From contig CM074855.1 of the NCBI GenBank assembly GCA_037501455.1, positions 39,217,001 to 39,281,000 of the forward strand: 64,000 nucleotides of DNA. Reading direction: 5' to 3'. The stretch is from Lantana camara. Taxonomy: Eukaryota; Streptophyta; Magnoliopsida; Lamiales; Verbenaceae. The notes below the pieces were generated by a model. The model did not search any database and was not told the DNA's origin. It saw only the letters and a program-made list of their open reading frames with translations. This document shows positions 44,890-57,177 of this stretch, one piece after another (position 1 is the first letter of the stretch; the number at the start of each line of letters is the position of its first letter). A program made the position numbers and the translations under genes.

Positions 44890-47800
44890 ATAACGATCTC
44901 TCTTAGCCCACTCCAAACTATATGTCTTTAAGAAAATAAGCTAGTAATTGTTCAACTATGCTGACTAGGAAATGAATCTTGACTTCGTGTTGAGGCACGA
45001 AAGTTTACGTACTCACTGAACCTTATCCAAAAAATTCAAAAAATACAGCCAATCAGGTTAAGAAAGGCATTCATGCTTAATAGATCAAGTGTAATGATCT
45101 GGCTAGTCATATATCCTGACATCTGTTTTAAATGTTCCTGAGCATCAGTTGCATGAGATGCCTACTGATATGAACATAATTTTGAAAAAATTATTGTACG
45201 AATGTACGAGTTAATGAAAAAGGTTGTTAGTTAAAGATTTTTGAAGGATCACTATTTCAGAATGATATTATGAATATGATAACTAATCTGAACGAGATTG
45301 AAAGCCTCTGTGCTTAAAGAGACAATCTTAACAGATAGGATACGATCCTATACTGTCTATCTAAGTCATTTGAACGTTCAAGATTAATTTTATATATATT
45401 TTTTAAAACCCAACCTGAACCAATGAACGACCTCAATATGGCAGAAAGGGTGATATAAACTAAGAGAAAAGTTCTCTTAAATCAGACTTCAATATCCACG
45501 GCCTAGAAAGGCAGTGAGTGGAAGAAAAAGAAAAAGGAATGGTTCCCAATCTTAAGGTTCAGAAATAGAAAGTCAAATCCAACAATGGAAAAGTATTTCT
45601 ATTTCAGTGGTAACGGGTATTGGAAAAGAAATTATCCAAAATACTTAGTTTCTCTGTTTGCTACGCCGTTTAGATAAGATATGAAGATATCTTACTCGTT
45701 GAAAGTATGTTTAGTTGGAAATTCACCAGACTTCTGGTGTGTGGATTTGTGCTCAACTAATCATATTTACAATTTGTTGCAAAGATTCAAACTAACCAGG
45801 AAGTTTGAAAAATGGCTAACACACAACTACTACTCGAGGATAATACAGGTCTAATTGTATTAGCTGTAAGGACTATAAAGTCGCATTTTGGCAATAGGGT
45901 TTTTATATTATACGTGCCATATATACAGAAATTTGATTTTTCTAAGTTATTTGATAACTAATGGTTCAACTATTTGTTTTGAACAAAAGTTTACCATTAA
46001 ACAAGATAAAAGGTTTATTTGCTCTGGCACAATAAAAGATGGTCTTTTATACCTCAATGAAAACCCTAAGTTAAGTTTAACATTAAGAAGCTGGATTTAC
46101 CATCTAAGAGGAAAAAATTCTACGTGGCACCTATCTATTGGTCAATTGAATCTGAATAGGATCCAAAGACTGATTGTTGAGTCCTATTGACTTGAAAACA
46201 GTATCAATCTGCGAATCCTATTTAGAAAGTGAAAATGGCCAAGAAGCCTTTTTTGAGACAAAAGGTATTTAAGCCATGAACTTGCTTGATTTAGTTCATA
46301 CAGACGTATGATATTATGAGTGTTCAAGCAAGAGAAAGTTTTAGGTACTTCATCATTCATTTGAACGATTACTCTAGATACAGATATGTTTATTTGATGA
46401 GACTTAAGTCTGTATTTTTGAAGAGTTGAAGGAATATAAGACTGAAGTCAAAGAGTCAAATTAGAAAACATATCAAGGCACTTCGATTAGATCGAAGTAC
46501 TGATAAGTATCTATGTTCAGAGATAAATAGGATTTCTCAAATGAGATTAGATCTCAACTATCTGTATGAGATACGTCTTAGCAAGGATGTATTGCAGAAA
46601 GGAGAAATAGAACTCTGATAATGATGGTAAGATTCATGAAGGGTCATGCTACCTTACGATGTTTGTTTTGGAGTCTTGTGCTCAAAAACGACAAAACACA
46701 CTAAACATAGTTCTATCTAAGTCAGTTCTTAAAACACTAATGGATCTGTAGTTAGGGTAAAAACCCTGTATCTCTTATTTTCGTATTTGAGGTAGCCTGG
46801 TCCATGTGTTAAGGATGGATCCTGACGAGTTAGAATAAAGAACAAAGGTTTACTAGTTCTAATGTTATCCTAGAAGAACATGAGGTGGTATATTTTGTAA
46901 TTTGAGAAATCACAAAAGATGTTTGTGAATATTTCAAAGATGATTACATATATAACCAGAAAGGGTGGAAGCCAAATAGCGTTAAAAGAAAATAACAGTA
47001 TTTGATACTAATTTCCATAAACCCGTGATAACTGAAAATGTATTAGATACATGTGATGTACCAAATACAACATGTGATGTAGAGACGTGTACATGAGAGC
47101 ATCATTGTAGTGGGAGGATTGTCTGGACACCTGACAAGATACCTAAGATTAACCCCAGTGGATAAATCTAACGTATCTGATCTTGTCACGTGTAATGAAG
47201 TTGAGGAAGATATAGACGCTGACTGTTTGGTCAAAAGCCATTGAATCATAGTTAGAATCTTAGTATTCTAACAAAGTCTTGAACTTGTGGAGGCGCCTGA
47301 AGGCATTAAACCCGTAAGATGCAATTGGGTTCTACAAGAAAATAAAAGGAGAAATGGACGAAAAAGTAGAGACTTTAGAGCAAAGCTTATGGAAAAGGGT
47401 TTTACCTAGAAAGAAGAAATCATTTATGAGATCTTCTCGCCTATAGCAGGGCTTAAGTCCATAAGAACTCTCCTCTCCATTGGTTCTCATTTTGATTATG
47501 AGATTTGACAAATGGATGAAAAGACTATGTCCTTGAACGGGCACATTCAAGAAGAAAAACATGGCATAACCTGAAGGCTTCACAACTAGAAATCAGGTGC
47601 ATATAGTATGCAAATTTAATAGATCATTTTGTGATCTTAAGCAAGTGTCTGAATCATGAAACATCAGAATTAAAGAGGCAATTTAAAATCTTTCGATTTG
47701 TGCAATTGCCTGATGAATCATGAGTGTACAAAATAATATAATGATAATGTTGTAGCATTTTCATTTTGTATGTAAACGATATTCTGCTCATTGGGAATGA

Positions 47801-48560
47801 TGCAAGAATTTTGGTAGTGGTTAAGATTCGGATGTTAAATTAGTTTAACATATAAGACCTTAGTGAGACCAATAATATTCCAAGGATCAGACTTTTGTCA
47901 TGATCATGAGAATAAAAAGATTGGTTCATTACAAGAAGCATATATAGATAAGATGCTGGTAAGGTATAATATGACAAATTTCAAGAAAGGTTCGTTACCT
48001 TTTACATATGGAATTTATCTTTCTCGAGACCAGTGTCCTGAGACAACTGAAGAGAAAGAAGACATGATTAGAGTTCCACAGCGGAAGCTTCATGTATGTC
48101 ATATTATGTACAAGGCCATATGTCTATTATGAATTAGGTCTAAGTCAGTAGATATTAGTCAAACCCGAGAATCTGACACTAGGTAGTAGTAAAAGTGTAT
48201 ATTGGAGTACTTGAGAAGAACTCAAGATTATATGCTAGTCTACCATAGTGATGAGCTCATTTCAATAGAGTAGAAAGATTTGGATTTATAATCTGATTTG
48301 TATTCTAGATGTTTGACATCAGAATACGTGTTTACTCTAGAAAGAGCAATCGTTAATTGGGGAATGTTAAGCAAACTTATATTGCTTACACCGCCATAGA
48401 AGTTAAATACATGGTAGCTTGAGAAGTAGCCAGTTAGACGTATTGGATTCATGATTTCCTAGTTGTTGGCTCAGAGAAACATCTAATAGATTCCTTCACT
48501 AAAGTATTGGCGCAAAAAGAGTGCAAAACGAGTTTTGACACTTATGTGGAAGGAACAAGA
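44890..48560 (+). pseudogene. gag-pol relic of copia E
   Basis: Recognisable pieces in order: a gag knuckle relic FYFSGNGYWKRNYPKYL near 45610 (two Cys and the His lost), protease relic WCVDLCSTNHIYN near 45740 (D kept, family DSGA changed), a 100-codon open stretch 45888-46190 equal to the pre-integrase zinc region (NLIFLSYLITNGS, WHLSIGQLNLNRIQRL), integrase relics to about 46750 (LNDYSRYRYVYLM; the second Asp motif is degenerate), RT relics 47280-48130 with YVND in place of YVDD and a readable AYIDKMLVRYNM, and RNase H relics to 48560 (DSFTKVLAQ). Stops and frame changes throughout. Confidence 0.8.
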
Positions 48561-48587
48561 CTTAGATGCGTGGTCATATTGAATTTA

Positions 48588-48602
48588 GGGCAAGTGGGAG
48601 AT
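48588..48602 (+). other. polypurine tract of E
   Basis: GGGCAAGTGGGAGAT directly before the LTR start at 48603, the same tract as copia A. Confidence 0.8.
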
Positions 48603-49089
48603 TGTTGAGAATAGTGCCCTGAAAATTCAATTTGTTGAATTAATTAAACTGAATTTACAGCAAGTTGTGAGTATTTCACAAATTGATAATTAATGGTATG
48701 TGTTGGTATTCTTATGTGAAATGTGTTTCATAGGAAAAGACTTTGAACACTAAAATCACGTGTCATTAAAGTTCTAGTCGGTAAGATAAGAATATGTTCT
48801 TATCAAGACTATAACGTGGTTATATAAGATAATTAGTCTTTCGTCATAGGGAATGGTGATTCCGATTATAACACGTTGCTGATTTTAAATAGGATTGGAA
48901 ACATCGAACTGGACCACTGAGATTATTCGTTTTATACTGCTGTCTAAAATGAATAAAATCTTAAGAAGCATCGTACTCTTAATCCTGATAATATTTCAGC
49001 TTTAGGTATGTAGTGTTAGTCACTGTAATATACTCGAAGTGAGGTCTCGGCAACGGGGGCCAAAATACTTTATACCTTCGGTGACAACA
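48603..49089 (+). repeat. 3' LTR of E, first 487 bp
   Basis: Matches 41570-42055 with scattered changes. Cut at GGTGACAACA by element F. Confidence 0.85.
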
Positions 49090-49850
49090 TGTAACATCCC
49101 TCTCGTCCGGCCGTACAGGTACGCCTTATCGAGAGTGTTACGTGCGTATTTAATTACTTAATTATGCCTTTAAGTGTTTAATTAATTGCATAAGTGTTTA
49201 TTTGAATATTTATTTGTATTAATTGTTAGGTGTTTAAACGTTTTTCCCCGTTTGATCCCTTTCTTTATCTATATGTTCCCGTATCTGCTTCTAATTATGT
49301 GAAATTATGTGACAAAGTGTTTTGCATGAATTACTTGATTTAAGAACTTGTTTAAGTGCTCATTAATTGTTTTTGAGTTCGTTTAATACGGTTCATCAAC
49401 CGTTTTATTTGTTAAGGGATTCGAGGGCCTAATTCGCTTAGCGCACATTGGGTTCCGAAGGGCGTAACTTGAGCACGAGAATTCGGATTCGAATTCCGGA
49501 ATAAGCGTTGGACTCAAAATGAAGAATGGAAGCTAGAGAACCCAACCTTGTATTTTTTCTAAGCTCGTTTGTACCCCCGTATTTCACCCGTATTAAGTCT
49601 CGCGTGTATTTTGACCCCCTTGCACTAAAATGACCATACCTTTCTCATTTGTTGACCAAATTAGGTGATCTTTGGGCCCACTTACTCCTAACTTAATCCC
49701 CTTTCTTCCCTTATCCTTTTCATTTCGGTTTCCAGCAGAAAAAGGGGAGAGAAGCAACAGCAAACCGAGAGGAGAGAGAGAGAAGGAAGCTTCATGTAAT
49801 TTTTCTATTTCCAAGCTCGTTTCTCATCCAATTCGTCTCAAATGTGAAAG

Positions 49851-49852
49851 GT
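49851..49852 (+). promoter_or_regulatory. candidate 5' splice site in F 5' LTR
   Basis: GTGAAAG|GTAATT; the 3' LTR copy has the stronger GAAAG|GTAAGT at 62012. Acceptor TTTCAG at 58795-58796. Confidence 0.45.
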
Positions 49853-51091
49853 AATTCTGGTTTTGTTTTCTCCATCCCTCTCCCTTTCTTTTGTGTCCAG
49901 ATTTGCTAGCTTACTTGATCATTTGAGTATGTTTTGGCCATTCATGTGAATAGTAAGGGTTTGAGGCATATTTGATGATTTTGCTTGATTCTTTGCATTT
50001 CCATTGGATTTAATCCATGTAATTTGAACCTAATACATCATATAACATTTGTATGGACCGAATTTGTATGCTAGATTGGGATTCATGGGAGTTTGATTCA
50101 AGAATTTGGAGTTTTGGTTTAATATGAGCATGTTTCATCCCTTCTCCCTTCCCTTGCATATTGGTTCAGATTTAGCATGGTTTTTGGTATGATATTCTTC
50201 TATATTTGCTGCATAATTGTTCCTTTGTATGTTAGCTTGAGTTAGGATGGTTTTAATGAGGTTTTGGGAGAGTTTTGGAGCTGTTTCTTCGTTCTTTTGC
50301 TGCTGTCGCCCGCGGTCGTGCCCGCGACTTGTTTTTGCCCAACTTTCGACCAGGAATAGTGGTGGCCTGGTGTTGGAGGTCTGGTCATGCCCGCGACCAC
50401 ATTTGTACTTGTTTTGGCTCACCCCCACGACCCCTTTTGGGGGCAGTTTCGAACTGCTCCCTCTTTCCTCGTTCCTTTTTTTGTTTTGTCATGTTTTACG
50501 TGTTTTCCTTGCTTCCTTCTTGTCTTGTATGCATGTATAACCTGTTCATTTTGTGTTATGTGAATAATTATGAATTTATTACGTGACCTCGTTGATTTTA
50601 TACGCGATGAATGACGATATGCCTCATACATGCTCTAACGTGCATGCATGCAAGAATGTGACAATTATTTGATTTGTATGATATCTATTTACCTTTCTTA
50701 TGATATGTAAGAATCGTATACATGCTAATTAATGTGTTAAGCTTGTTGTATGAAACATATGAATTTGTTTAATGTGAAATGAATAGCCTATGTGCTTCAT
50801 ATGTGCTTAAACGTGCATGTATGAGTCCTTGTAATTTGAATTGCTTTGCATGGTACTTTCTTGCTCCTTTCATGACTTGCATGCATAGTTAATTTAATAT
50901 ATGGCATGTTATGAGTGTTATGTGAAATTCATGAAGGTATTTAACGTAAATTATGGAATTTAATACGTGCTACGAATCTACATGCGCTAAATGATCTCTC
51001 ATTTTATTTCTTATGTATCTTTTACATTCATATTCATATGCCGAGCGTTTAAGTGGTTCATATTGAGCCTAAGTATGTCCCTTGTCCTTTG

Positions 51092-51096
51092 TTTTG
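51092..51096 (+). other. target site duplication of L, left
   Basis: TTTTG, repeated at 57178-57182. The uninterrupted site can be read in the 3' LTR of F near 63225. Confidence 0.95.
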
Positions 51097-52565
51097 TGAT
51101 AGTATGCATAAATTACATGAAAATCTCTTTAATTTCCCCCTGAATTGGATTAGATTTCTACTTAATTTGCTTTTATTTGGCTTTTGCAGAATCATATTGA
51201 GAAATGAGGGATTTGGGCAGAATCATGAAGAAAAAGATGCTAAGTGTTGAAAATGCCTGAGCCATGACCCCAATGCATGATCATCCCTAAGGCTAATGCG
51301 CATACAGCAGACCACGGTCAACAAGTGCGGCTGAATCCTCTTGTTGGGACAGCTGGCACACATGCAGCTGCTCTAGCTCAGTTTTGTGCGTCTCAAGACT
51401 GAAGATTACGATTTTGGGAGTTGCAAAAGCACTTTTGCCTTGGTTTGTGTGCCCAACTTGCAAACTTGGAGATATAAGCTAGAATTAGAAGGCAAAAGGG
51501 CTGATAATTCATCTTGGGGGCTGGAGAGGAAGTAACGTAGCAGCAGCAGCTGCTGGAGTAGAGCAAGAACAGGGGCTGATCCCCTGTTTCGGCCAAGAGC
51601 AAGAAATCCCTTTTCCTTTCCTCTTTTTAGTTGAATTTCATGCTTAGATTATAAAATACTTTAGTATATCTTTTGTAGCTTAATTTAGTTGGTTTAAATT
51701 CAGTTCCTTAGCAGTTTATTAGCCTTATATATTCTGTAAATATGATCCGTGGCTGAACATATTTGTCTTAGTTAGGTTGTAGCTCTATTCCTTGCCAATA
51801 TTTATGAGATCTAAGTGAGTGAATATGAATTTAATCTATGGTATTTATGCATGCTTTGAACGTATTTATATGAGTTGTTTTCAAATCATCTTTCTGATCA
51901 ATCGATGCCTAGATAACAACTTGATAAGGTTATACTGATACTTGATACGTAATAGTCTTGTAAAGGTATAAAAGAACTGCACATCATTGAGAGTTTACCA
52001 CCATGTTTACTCAATAAAATGGTGAGGCATGCATAATATGATTTCATAAGTCCAAGCTTCTTGAGATTTTGGATCATGATTAATGTCCTTTTGGTGCTCA
52101 ATGCTATCATATAGTTAAATCCTAGATACTTGTTCGCGGGACTGCTATGTGGTAAGAATTTAATTGATGAGCTTCTCTTGATTAAGTTAAAAATAAGAAA
52201 GGATGATATAGATGAGCTTCTTGTCTATTGGAAGTTAATCTATCATTTGATTAGATTCGATTTTTGCATCAAGGATTAGATACAGGCCTGGAATGAAGTA
52301 ACAACTTAGCTAAGATATTTCTTTCATAATCAACCTTCACAACTCTCTTTATTTTCAGCCGTAGTTATTTGAAGTAATCTGATTTTAAATAGTTTGTTTT
52401 AATTGCGTTAACCTCCCCCCCTCTTTTATGTTTGTTGTTGTTTGCTTGGCTATTAGGAGATTCACGAGACCAACCAATCTCCGTGGGATCGACCCTTTGC
52501 CACTATACACAATTTATTGTGTTTAGTAGTTTAGGATTATTGTTTGGTGGATTCGGCACCCATCA
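51097..52565 (+). repeat. 5' LTR of L (1469 bp)
   Basis: TGATAGTATGC...GGCACCCATCA. Same length as the 3' LTR and no base difference noticed. Short open frames inside it appear in both copies only because the LTRs are the same. Confidence 0.95.
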
Positions 52566-52570
52566 AATTT

Positions 52571-52588
52571 TGGCGCCGTTGCCGGGGA
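52571..52588 (+). other. tRNA-Asp primer binding site of L
   Basis: TGGCGCCGTTGCCGGGGA, 5 bp after the LTR: complementary to the plant tRNA-Asp 3' end, the primer known for Athila. Confidence 0.9.
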
Positions 52589-52667
52589 TTGGTTCTAATC
52601 GGTTTTGTTTTTCTTTTGATAGCTTAGTGTTTGTTTTTGTGCAGAGAAGTCAGTTGAAAGAATCAAC

Positions 52668-54323
52668 ATGTTGTCATCAATGGATTTAAGCTCTCAAAGT
52701 GATATTTGTGGTATTTCTATGGAAAGCCATCTAACCAATGGATGTCCTTTGCTCACTGGTGATCCTTTCTATCATTTGCAGCCTATAACTGATCCATGTG
52801 GAGTGTGTACGGGACCTCACAAAACTGATAAGTGTCCATTACTTGATGAGGAACTACAGACCGCACGGAATGATCATCATTGTAATCGCACAACAAATGC
52901 ATTTCAGCCACCACAACAATATCCATCATCTTCCAATTCAGGTACGTCTCTTGAAGAAATGTTTAAAGCATTTATGATTAATACACAACAATTTCAACAG
53001 GAGACAAGATCAAATATGCAACAATATCAACAAGAGACAAGGAACAATATGCAAGAACTCCAAACGTGTGTTCAAAGCTTGAAGAATGAGTTGAGCCAAT
53101 TAACTTCTTCCATGGATAAATTGAAGAGTAAGCAGGAATTTGAAGAAGGACACCACTCACTTAAGAAAACAGGGGCTGGAACAGAGCATAATACAGCAGT
53201 ACAAATTTCTGGTATTGAAACAGAGCAGGACTGTACAACAGATATGAGCATAAGGCATGACCATAGCTTAAGGTCATACGAGGAATCCAGACCTGCTGTA
53301 AAATTTCAACCTTTGATCAGCCCAAACCTAACCGCACAGAGGTATGTTGAGTTTCAAAAAGATGAATCAGAGTTCCAAAACGATGAATCAAAGTTCCTAA
53401 AGGCATTTTACAATGTCGAGGTAAATGTCCCATTACTTGATGTAATTAAATCTATGCCTCAATATATGAATTCTCTTGAAGAATTGTGTGCAACTAAAGA
53501 AAACATGCCTTGTTATGGGAAGGTAAGTATTGGAAAGCATTTCTCTGATATCCTTCAAGAAGAGATACCTCAAGTGAGTAATGTTAAAGGTTTATTTGCT
53601 CTTCCATGTAAAATAGGAACTATTGGGATTGATAGAGCTTTATGTGATGGTAGTTCCTCTATTAATTTGATGCCTTTGTCTATTTGCTCACAACTGCATA
53701 TTAATTCCATGAGAAAAACAGGTATGATCATTAAACTTGATAATGGAACAATTGTTTATCCTAAGGGCATATTGGAAAATATTTTGATTCAAATTGATGG
53801 CATGATTTTCCCCGTGGACTTCTTTGTTGTTGATAACTCATTTGATGTTTTGCTAGGAAAGCCTTTTCTTGACATATCTAAAACAAAAATCAATGAGTTT
53901 GATCACACACTCACGATGGACTTTAATGGAAATGTTGTTAAATTTGCTATGTTTGATTCCATAAAGTCTCCTAGTGAGTTGTTTTGTTTAAATGATATGG
54001 ATTTCATTAGTCCCCTTCCATGTGGTGCATCTTTTGAGTTGGACTGTGATGATAAAGATGTTTTTAGTTCTCACTCTCATTCACTTTTTAGGAAATTCTG
54101 CTCTCTTGAAGCTAAGTGGTTGTTTTGTCGATCCTTGTTTACTCTATTTCCTAATAAGTTGAATTCTAAATGGAAGAGAGCTTATCTATGTACTCACATG
54201 TTGCTTTATAATGTAGGGGATTTCAACCATTCTGATGAGGAAGACCTGTTATTATTGAACATGCATTATTTGAAAGGATTTTATTCAGGTTTTCCAATGA
54301 AAGATGTGAAGGATTTTAATTGA
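52668..54323 (+). CDS. 551-aa fused gag/protease/integrase-tail protein of L
   Basis: Not the usual Athila polyprotein of well over 1500 residues. Residues 14-26 and 44-56 are two knuckles of the same spacing; the second, CGVCTGPHKTDKC, has all ligands, the first has Ser for its second Cys. A Gln-rich coiled segment (about 95-155) resembles the end of Athila gag. Residues 300-420 are the Athila-type aspartic protease (ALCDGSSSINLMPLS with D327; family DLGAS; then FDVLLGKPFLD). Residues about 488-505, LFTLFPNKLNSKWKRAY, match the very end of Athila integrase (LFPGKLKSKW). The capsid domain and everything between protease and integrase tail are gone, without loss of frame. Start chosen at the first ATG after GTGCAG (52643). 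Role unproven. Confidence 0.85.
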   Translation: MLSSMDLSSQSDICGISMESHLTNGCPLLTGDPFYHLQPITDPCGVCTGPHKTDKCPLLDEELQTARNDHHCNRTTNAFQPPQQYPSSSNSGTSLEEMFKAFMINTQQFQQETRSNMQQYQQETRNNMQELQTCVQSLKNELSQLTSSMDKLKSKQEFEEGHHSLKKTGAGTEHNTAVQISGIETEQDCTTDMSIRHDHSLRSYEESRPAVKFQPLISPNLTAQRYVEFQKDESEFQNDESKFLKAFYNVEVNVPLLDVIKSMPQYMNSLEELCATKENMPCYGKVSIGKHFSDILQEEIPQVSNVKGLFALPCKIGTIGIDRALCDGSSSINLMPLSICSQLHINSMRKTGMIIKLDNGTIVYPKGILENILIQIDGMIFPVDFFVVDNSFDVLLGKPFLDISKTKINEFDHTLTMDFNGNVVKFAMFDSIKSPSELFCLNDMDFISPLPCGASFELDCDDKDVFSSHSHSLFRKFCSLEAKWLFCRSLFTLFPNKLNSKWKRAYLCTHMLLYNVGDFNHSDEEDLLLLNMHYLKGFYSGFPMKDVKDFN

Positions 54324-55114
54324 AGACATGTTATGTAACACATCGTCTAGCCTAGGACATTAAATAAGGGCGCTTGTTGGGAGGCAACCCAATCCTTTTT
54401 GATTTGCTGTTATTTACTTTGTGTTTCTCTGTGTGTTTCTTGACTAAGGACCGCTTTTTCCGTAATTTTCAGATTTTGGCAGAAATAGAGTACCCAGGAC
54501 CCAGACCGTAAAGGATGATCATCCCTTAAGCCTCATGAACCCCTCATAGTTTCAGTAAATACATTCAGGGGAGTCCTCATGCTCTTACCTTTTCTTTTAT
54601 TATATATTGAGGATAATGTGGAATAAGTGTGGGGGAGATATTCTGGGAGTTTATGAATATTTTGGTTGGATTAGTAGAGGATGAAAAAGCATGTAAGATG
54701 ACTGTTTTGCATGTTTGTTTGATTGGTTTTATTTTATTTCTGCCTAATTTGATAGCCTAGTTGTTAGTCTTTTTAGCTCTTTTTGCTCAGGTCCTTAGTT
54801 CCTTTTGGTGTGTTTTTGTGTAGCTGTGTTAGTTTGAACCTGACCATGTGCAACATGTTTTGATTTGAGAGCTTTTGAACATGAAAAATAAGTTGAAATA
54901 GCATGAATTTCCATGTTTGATTCTTGGATTTGATCAAATTTATAAGTTCTTTGGCTCTGATAGAGAATGTTTTTGAATTTGGACTAATGGGTAAAAACTG
55001 AAATTGCATGCTTAAATTGGACCTTCATGTGTGAAAAAGTGTGCGATTTTTGGACTGTCTAAAACTGAATGTTATTGATGCTGAATGCTAATGTTAATGT
55101 TGAATGAGGGTTAT

Positions 55115-55201
55115 GAATAAGGCTGTAATGCCATTTAGTTTCTGAATAAGGCTTTTAAAGCCATTGCTCTCTGAATAAGGCTGTTTCAGCCATTTGCTTG
55201 A
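55115..55201 (+). repeat. three 29-bp hairpin repeats in L
   Basis: Units start at 55115, 55144 and 55173 with GAATAAGGCT. Each can pair GGC(T) with (A)GCC: GGCTGTAATGCC, GGCTTTTAAAGCC, GGCTGTTTCAGCC. Confidence 0.8.
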
Positions 55202-55694
55202 TGCAATCCGCTCGTTTCACTCCGCTGGTTACCTAATGGCTAAATACAAATCATAAACCAAAAAAATGGGTGACCATGAGTGATGCACTTAGTGCAGTCT
55301 AGGGATAGTCATATATTTCCAAAGCGGTATTATGACACCCGAAATAGACAACTTTTTGAATTTTGGTATAAGTGTTATGTTGGAACCCTCACTTTATTTT
55401 TGTTTTGTTGGAATTTAGACAGTCCAGAATAAGCACCCTTTGATCATATGTTGTGATTACTACTTGGTAAATGTGCATGATTAAATGAATTCTAAATTCC
55501 TTAACATTCTCTAGCAAGTTAAACACTTAAGATTTGTTCTTTTCCATCTTGAAGGCTGTGGAGACTTGTTATTAAACTCATTTTAGTGTTCATATTTTCT
55601 CATTGAGAAACTGTGGGGCTGATGTGGTTTGGTGGGGATCATCTTGCAGTTTGTTAGGAATAGATATTGTTGCTTAGGGACAAGCAAAAGTCTA

Positions 55695-55708
55695 AGTGTG
55701 GGGGGATT
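55695..55708 (+). other. polypurine tract of L
   Basis: AGTGTGGGGGGATT directly before the 3' LTR. Confidence 0.85.
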
Positions 55709-57177
55709 TGATAGTATGCATAAATTACATGAAAATCTCTTTAATTTCCCCCTGAATTGGATTAGATTTCTACTTAATTTGCTTTTATTTGGCTTTTGCA
55801 GAATCATATTGAGAAATGAGGGATTTGGGCAGAATCATGAAGAAAAAGATGCTAAGTGTTGAAAATGCCTGAGCCATGACCCCAATGCATGATCATCCCT
55901 AAGGCTAATGCGCATACAGCAGACCACGGTCAACAAGTGCGGCTGAATCCTCTTGTTGGGACAGCTGGCACACATGCAGCTGCTCTAGCTCAGTTTTGTG
56001 CGTCTCAAGACTGAAGATTACGATTTTGGGAGTTGCAAAAGCACTTTTGCCTTGGTTTGTGTGCCCAACTTGCAAACTTGGAGATATAAGCTAGAATTAG
56101 AAGGCAAAAGGGCTGATAATTCATCTTGGGGGCTGGAGAGGAAGTAACGTAGCAGCAGCAGCTGCTGGAGTAGAGCAAGAACAGGGGCTGATCCCCTGTT
56201 TCGGCCAAGAGCAAGAAATCCCTTTTCCTTTCCTCTTTTTAGTTGAATTTCATGCTTAGATTATAAAATACTTTAGTATATCTTTTGTAGCTTAATTTAG
56301 TTGGTTTAAATTCAGTTCCTTAGCAGTTTATTAGCCTTATATATTCTGTAAATATGATCCGTGGCTGAACATATTTGTCTTAGTTAGGTTGTAGCTCTAT
56401 TCCTTGCCAATATTTATGAGATCTAAGTGAGTGAATATGAATTTAATCTATGGTATTTATGCATGCTTTGAACGTATTTATATGAGTTGTTTTCAAATCA
56501 TCTTTCTGATCAATCGATGCCTAGATAACAACTTGATAAGGTTATACTGATACTTGATACGTAATAGTCTTGTAAAGGTATAAAAGAACTGCACATCATT
56601 GAGAGTTTACCACCATGTTTACTCAATAAAATGGTGAGGCATGCATAATATGATTTCATAAGTCCAAGCTTCTTGAGATTTTGGATCATGATTAATGTCC
56701 TTTTGGTGCTCAATGCTATCATATAGTTAAATCCTAGATACTTGTTCGCGGGACTGCTATGTGGTAAGAATTTAATTGATGAGCTTCTCTTGATTAAGTT
56801 AAAAATAAGAAAGGATGATATAGATGAGCTTCTTGTCTATTGGAAGTTAATCTATCATTTGATTAGATTCGATTTTTGCATCAAGGATTAGATACAGGCC
56901 TGGAATGAAGTAACAACTTAGCTAAGATATTTCTTTCATAATCAACCTTCACAACTCTCTTTATTTTCAGCCGTAGTTATTTGAAGTAATCTGATTTTAA
57001 ATAGTTTGTTTTAATTGCGTTAACCTCCCCCCCTCTTTTATGTTTGTTGTTGTTTGCTTGGCTATTAGGAGATTCACGAGACCAACCAATCTCCGTGGGA
57101 TCGACCCTTTGCCACTATACACAATTTATTGTGTTTAGTAGTTTAGGATTATTGTTTGGTGGATTCGGCACCCATCA
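55709..57177 (+). repeat. 3' LTR of L (1469 bp)
   Basis: Same as 51097-52565 as far as read. Followed by TTTTG and the resumed F LTR. Confidence 0.95.

Larger units (their letters stand above)
41570..49089 (+). mobile_element. copia element E, old, full order but decayed
   Basis: 5' LTR, tRNA-iMet primer site, leader, relics of gag, protease, integrase, RT and RNase H in copia order, polypurine tract and the first 487 bp of a 3' LTR, which is cut by F at CAACA. Inserted 4 bp after D's primer-site hairpin. Stops are frequent in every domain. Confidence 0.85.
54324..55708 (+). other. 3' non-coding region of L
   Basis: Begins with the block GGGCGCTTGTTGGGAGGCAA, known after the pol end in Athila elements. 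A second polypurine-like AAGTGTGGGGGAGA lies at 54625-54638. A three-unit, 29-bp repeat lies at 55115-55201. No open frame of note. Confidence 0.7.
51097..57177 (+). mobile_element. young non-autonomous Athila-like element L (6081 bp)
   Basis: Two 1469-bp LTRs in which I found no difference, a perfect TTTTG duplication, a tRNA-Asp primer site as in Athila elements, one 551-codon ORF, an Athila-type untranslated 3' region and a polypurine tract. RT, RNase H and the integrase core are absent, so movement needs enzymes from a full Athila relative. LTR identity indicates a very recent insertion, the youngest event in the window. Confidence 0.9.

Noticed and set aside
51393..52110. Short minus frames in the L LTRs, repeated at 56005-56722
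   Set aside because: The repetition reflects LTR identity, not coding conservation.
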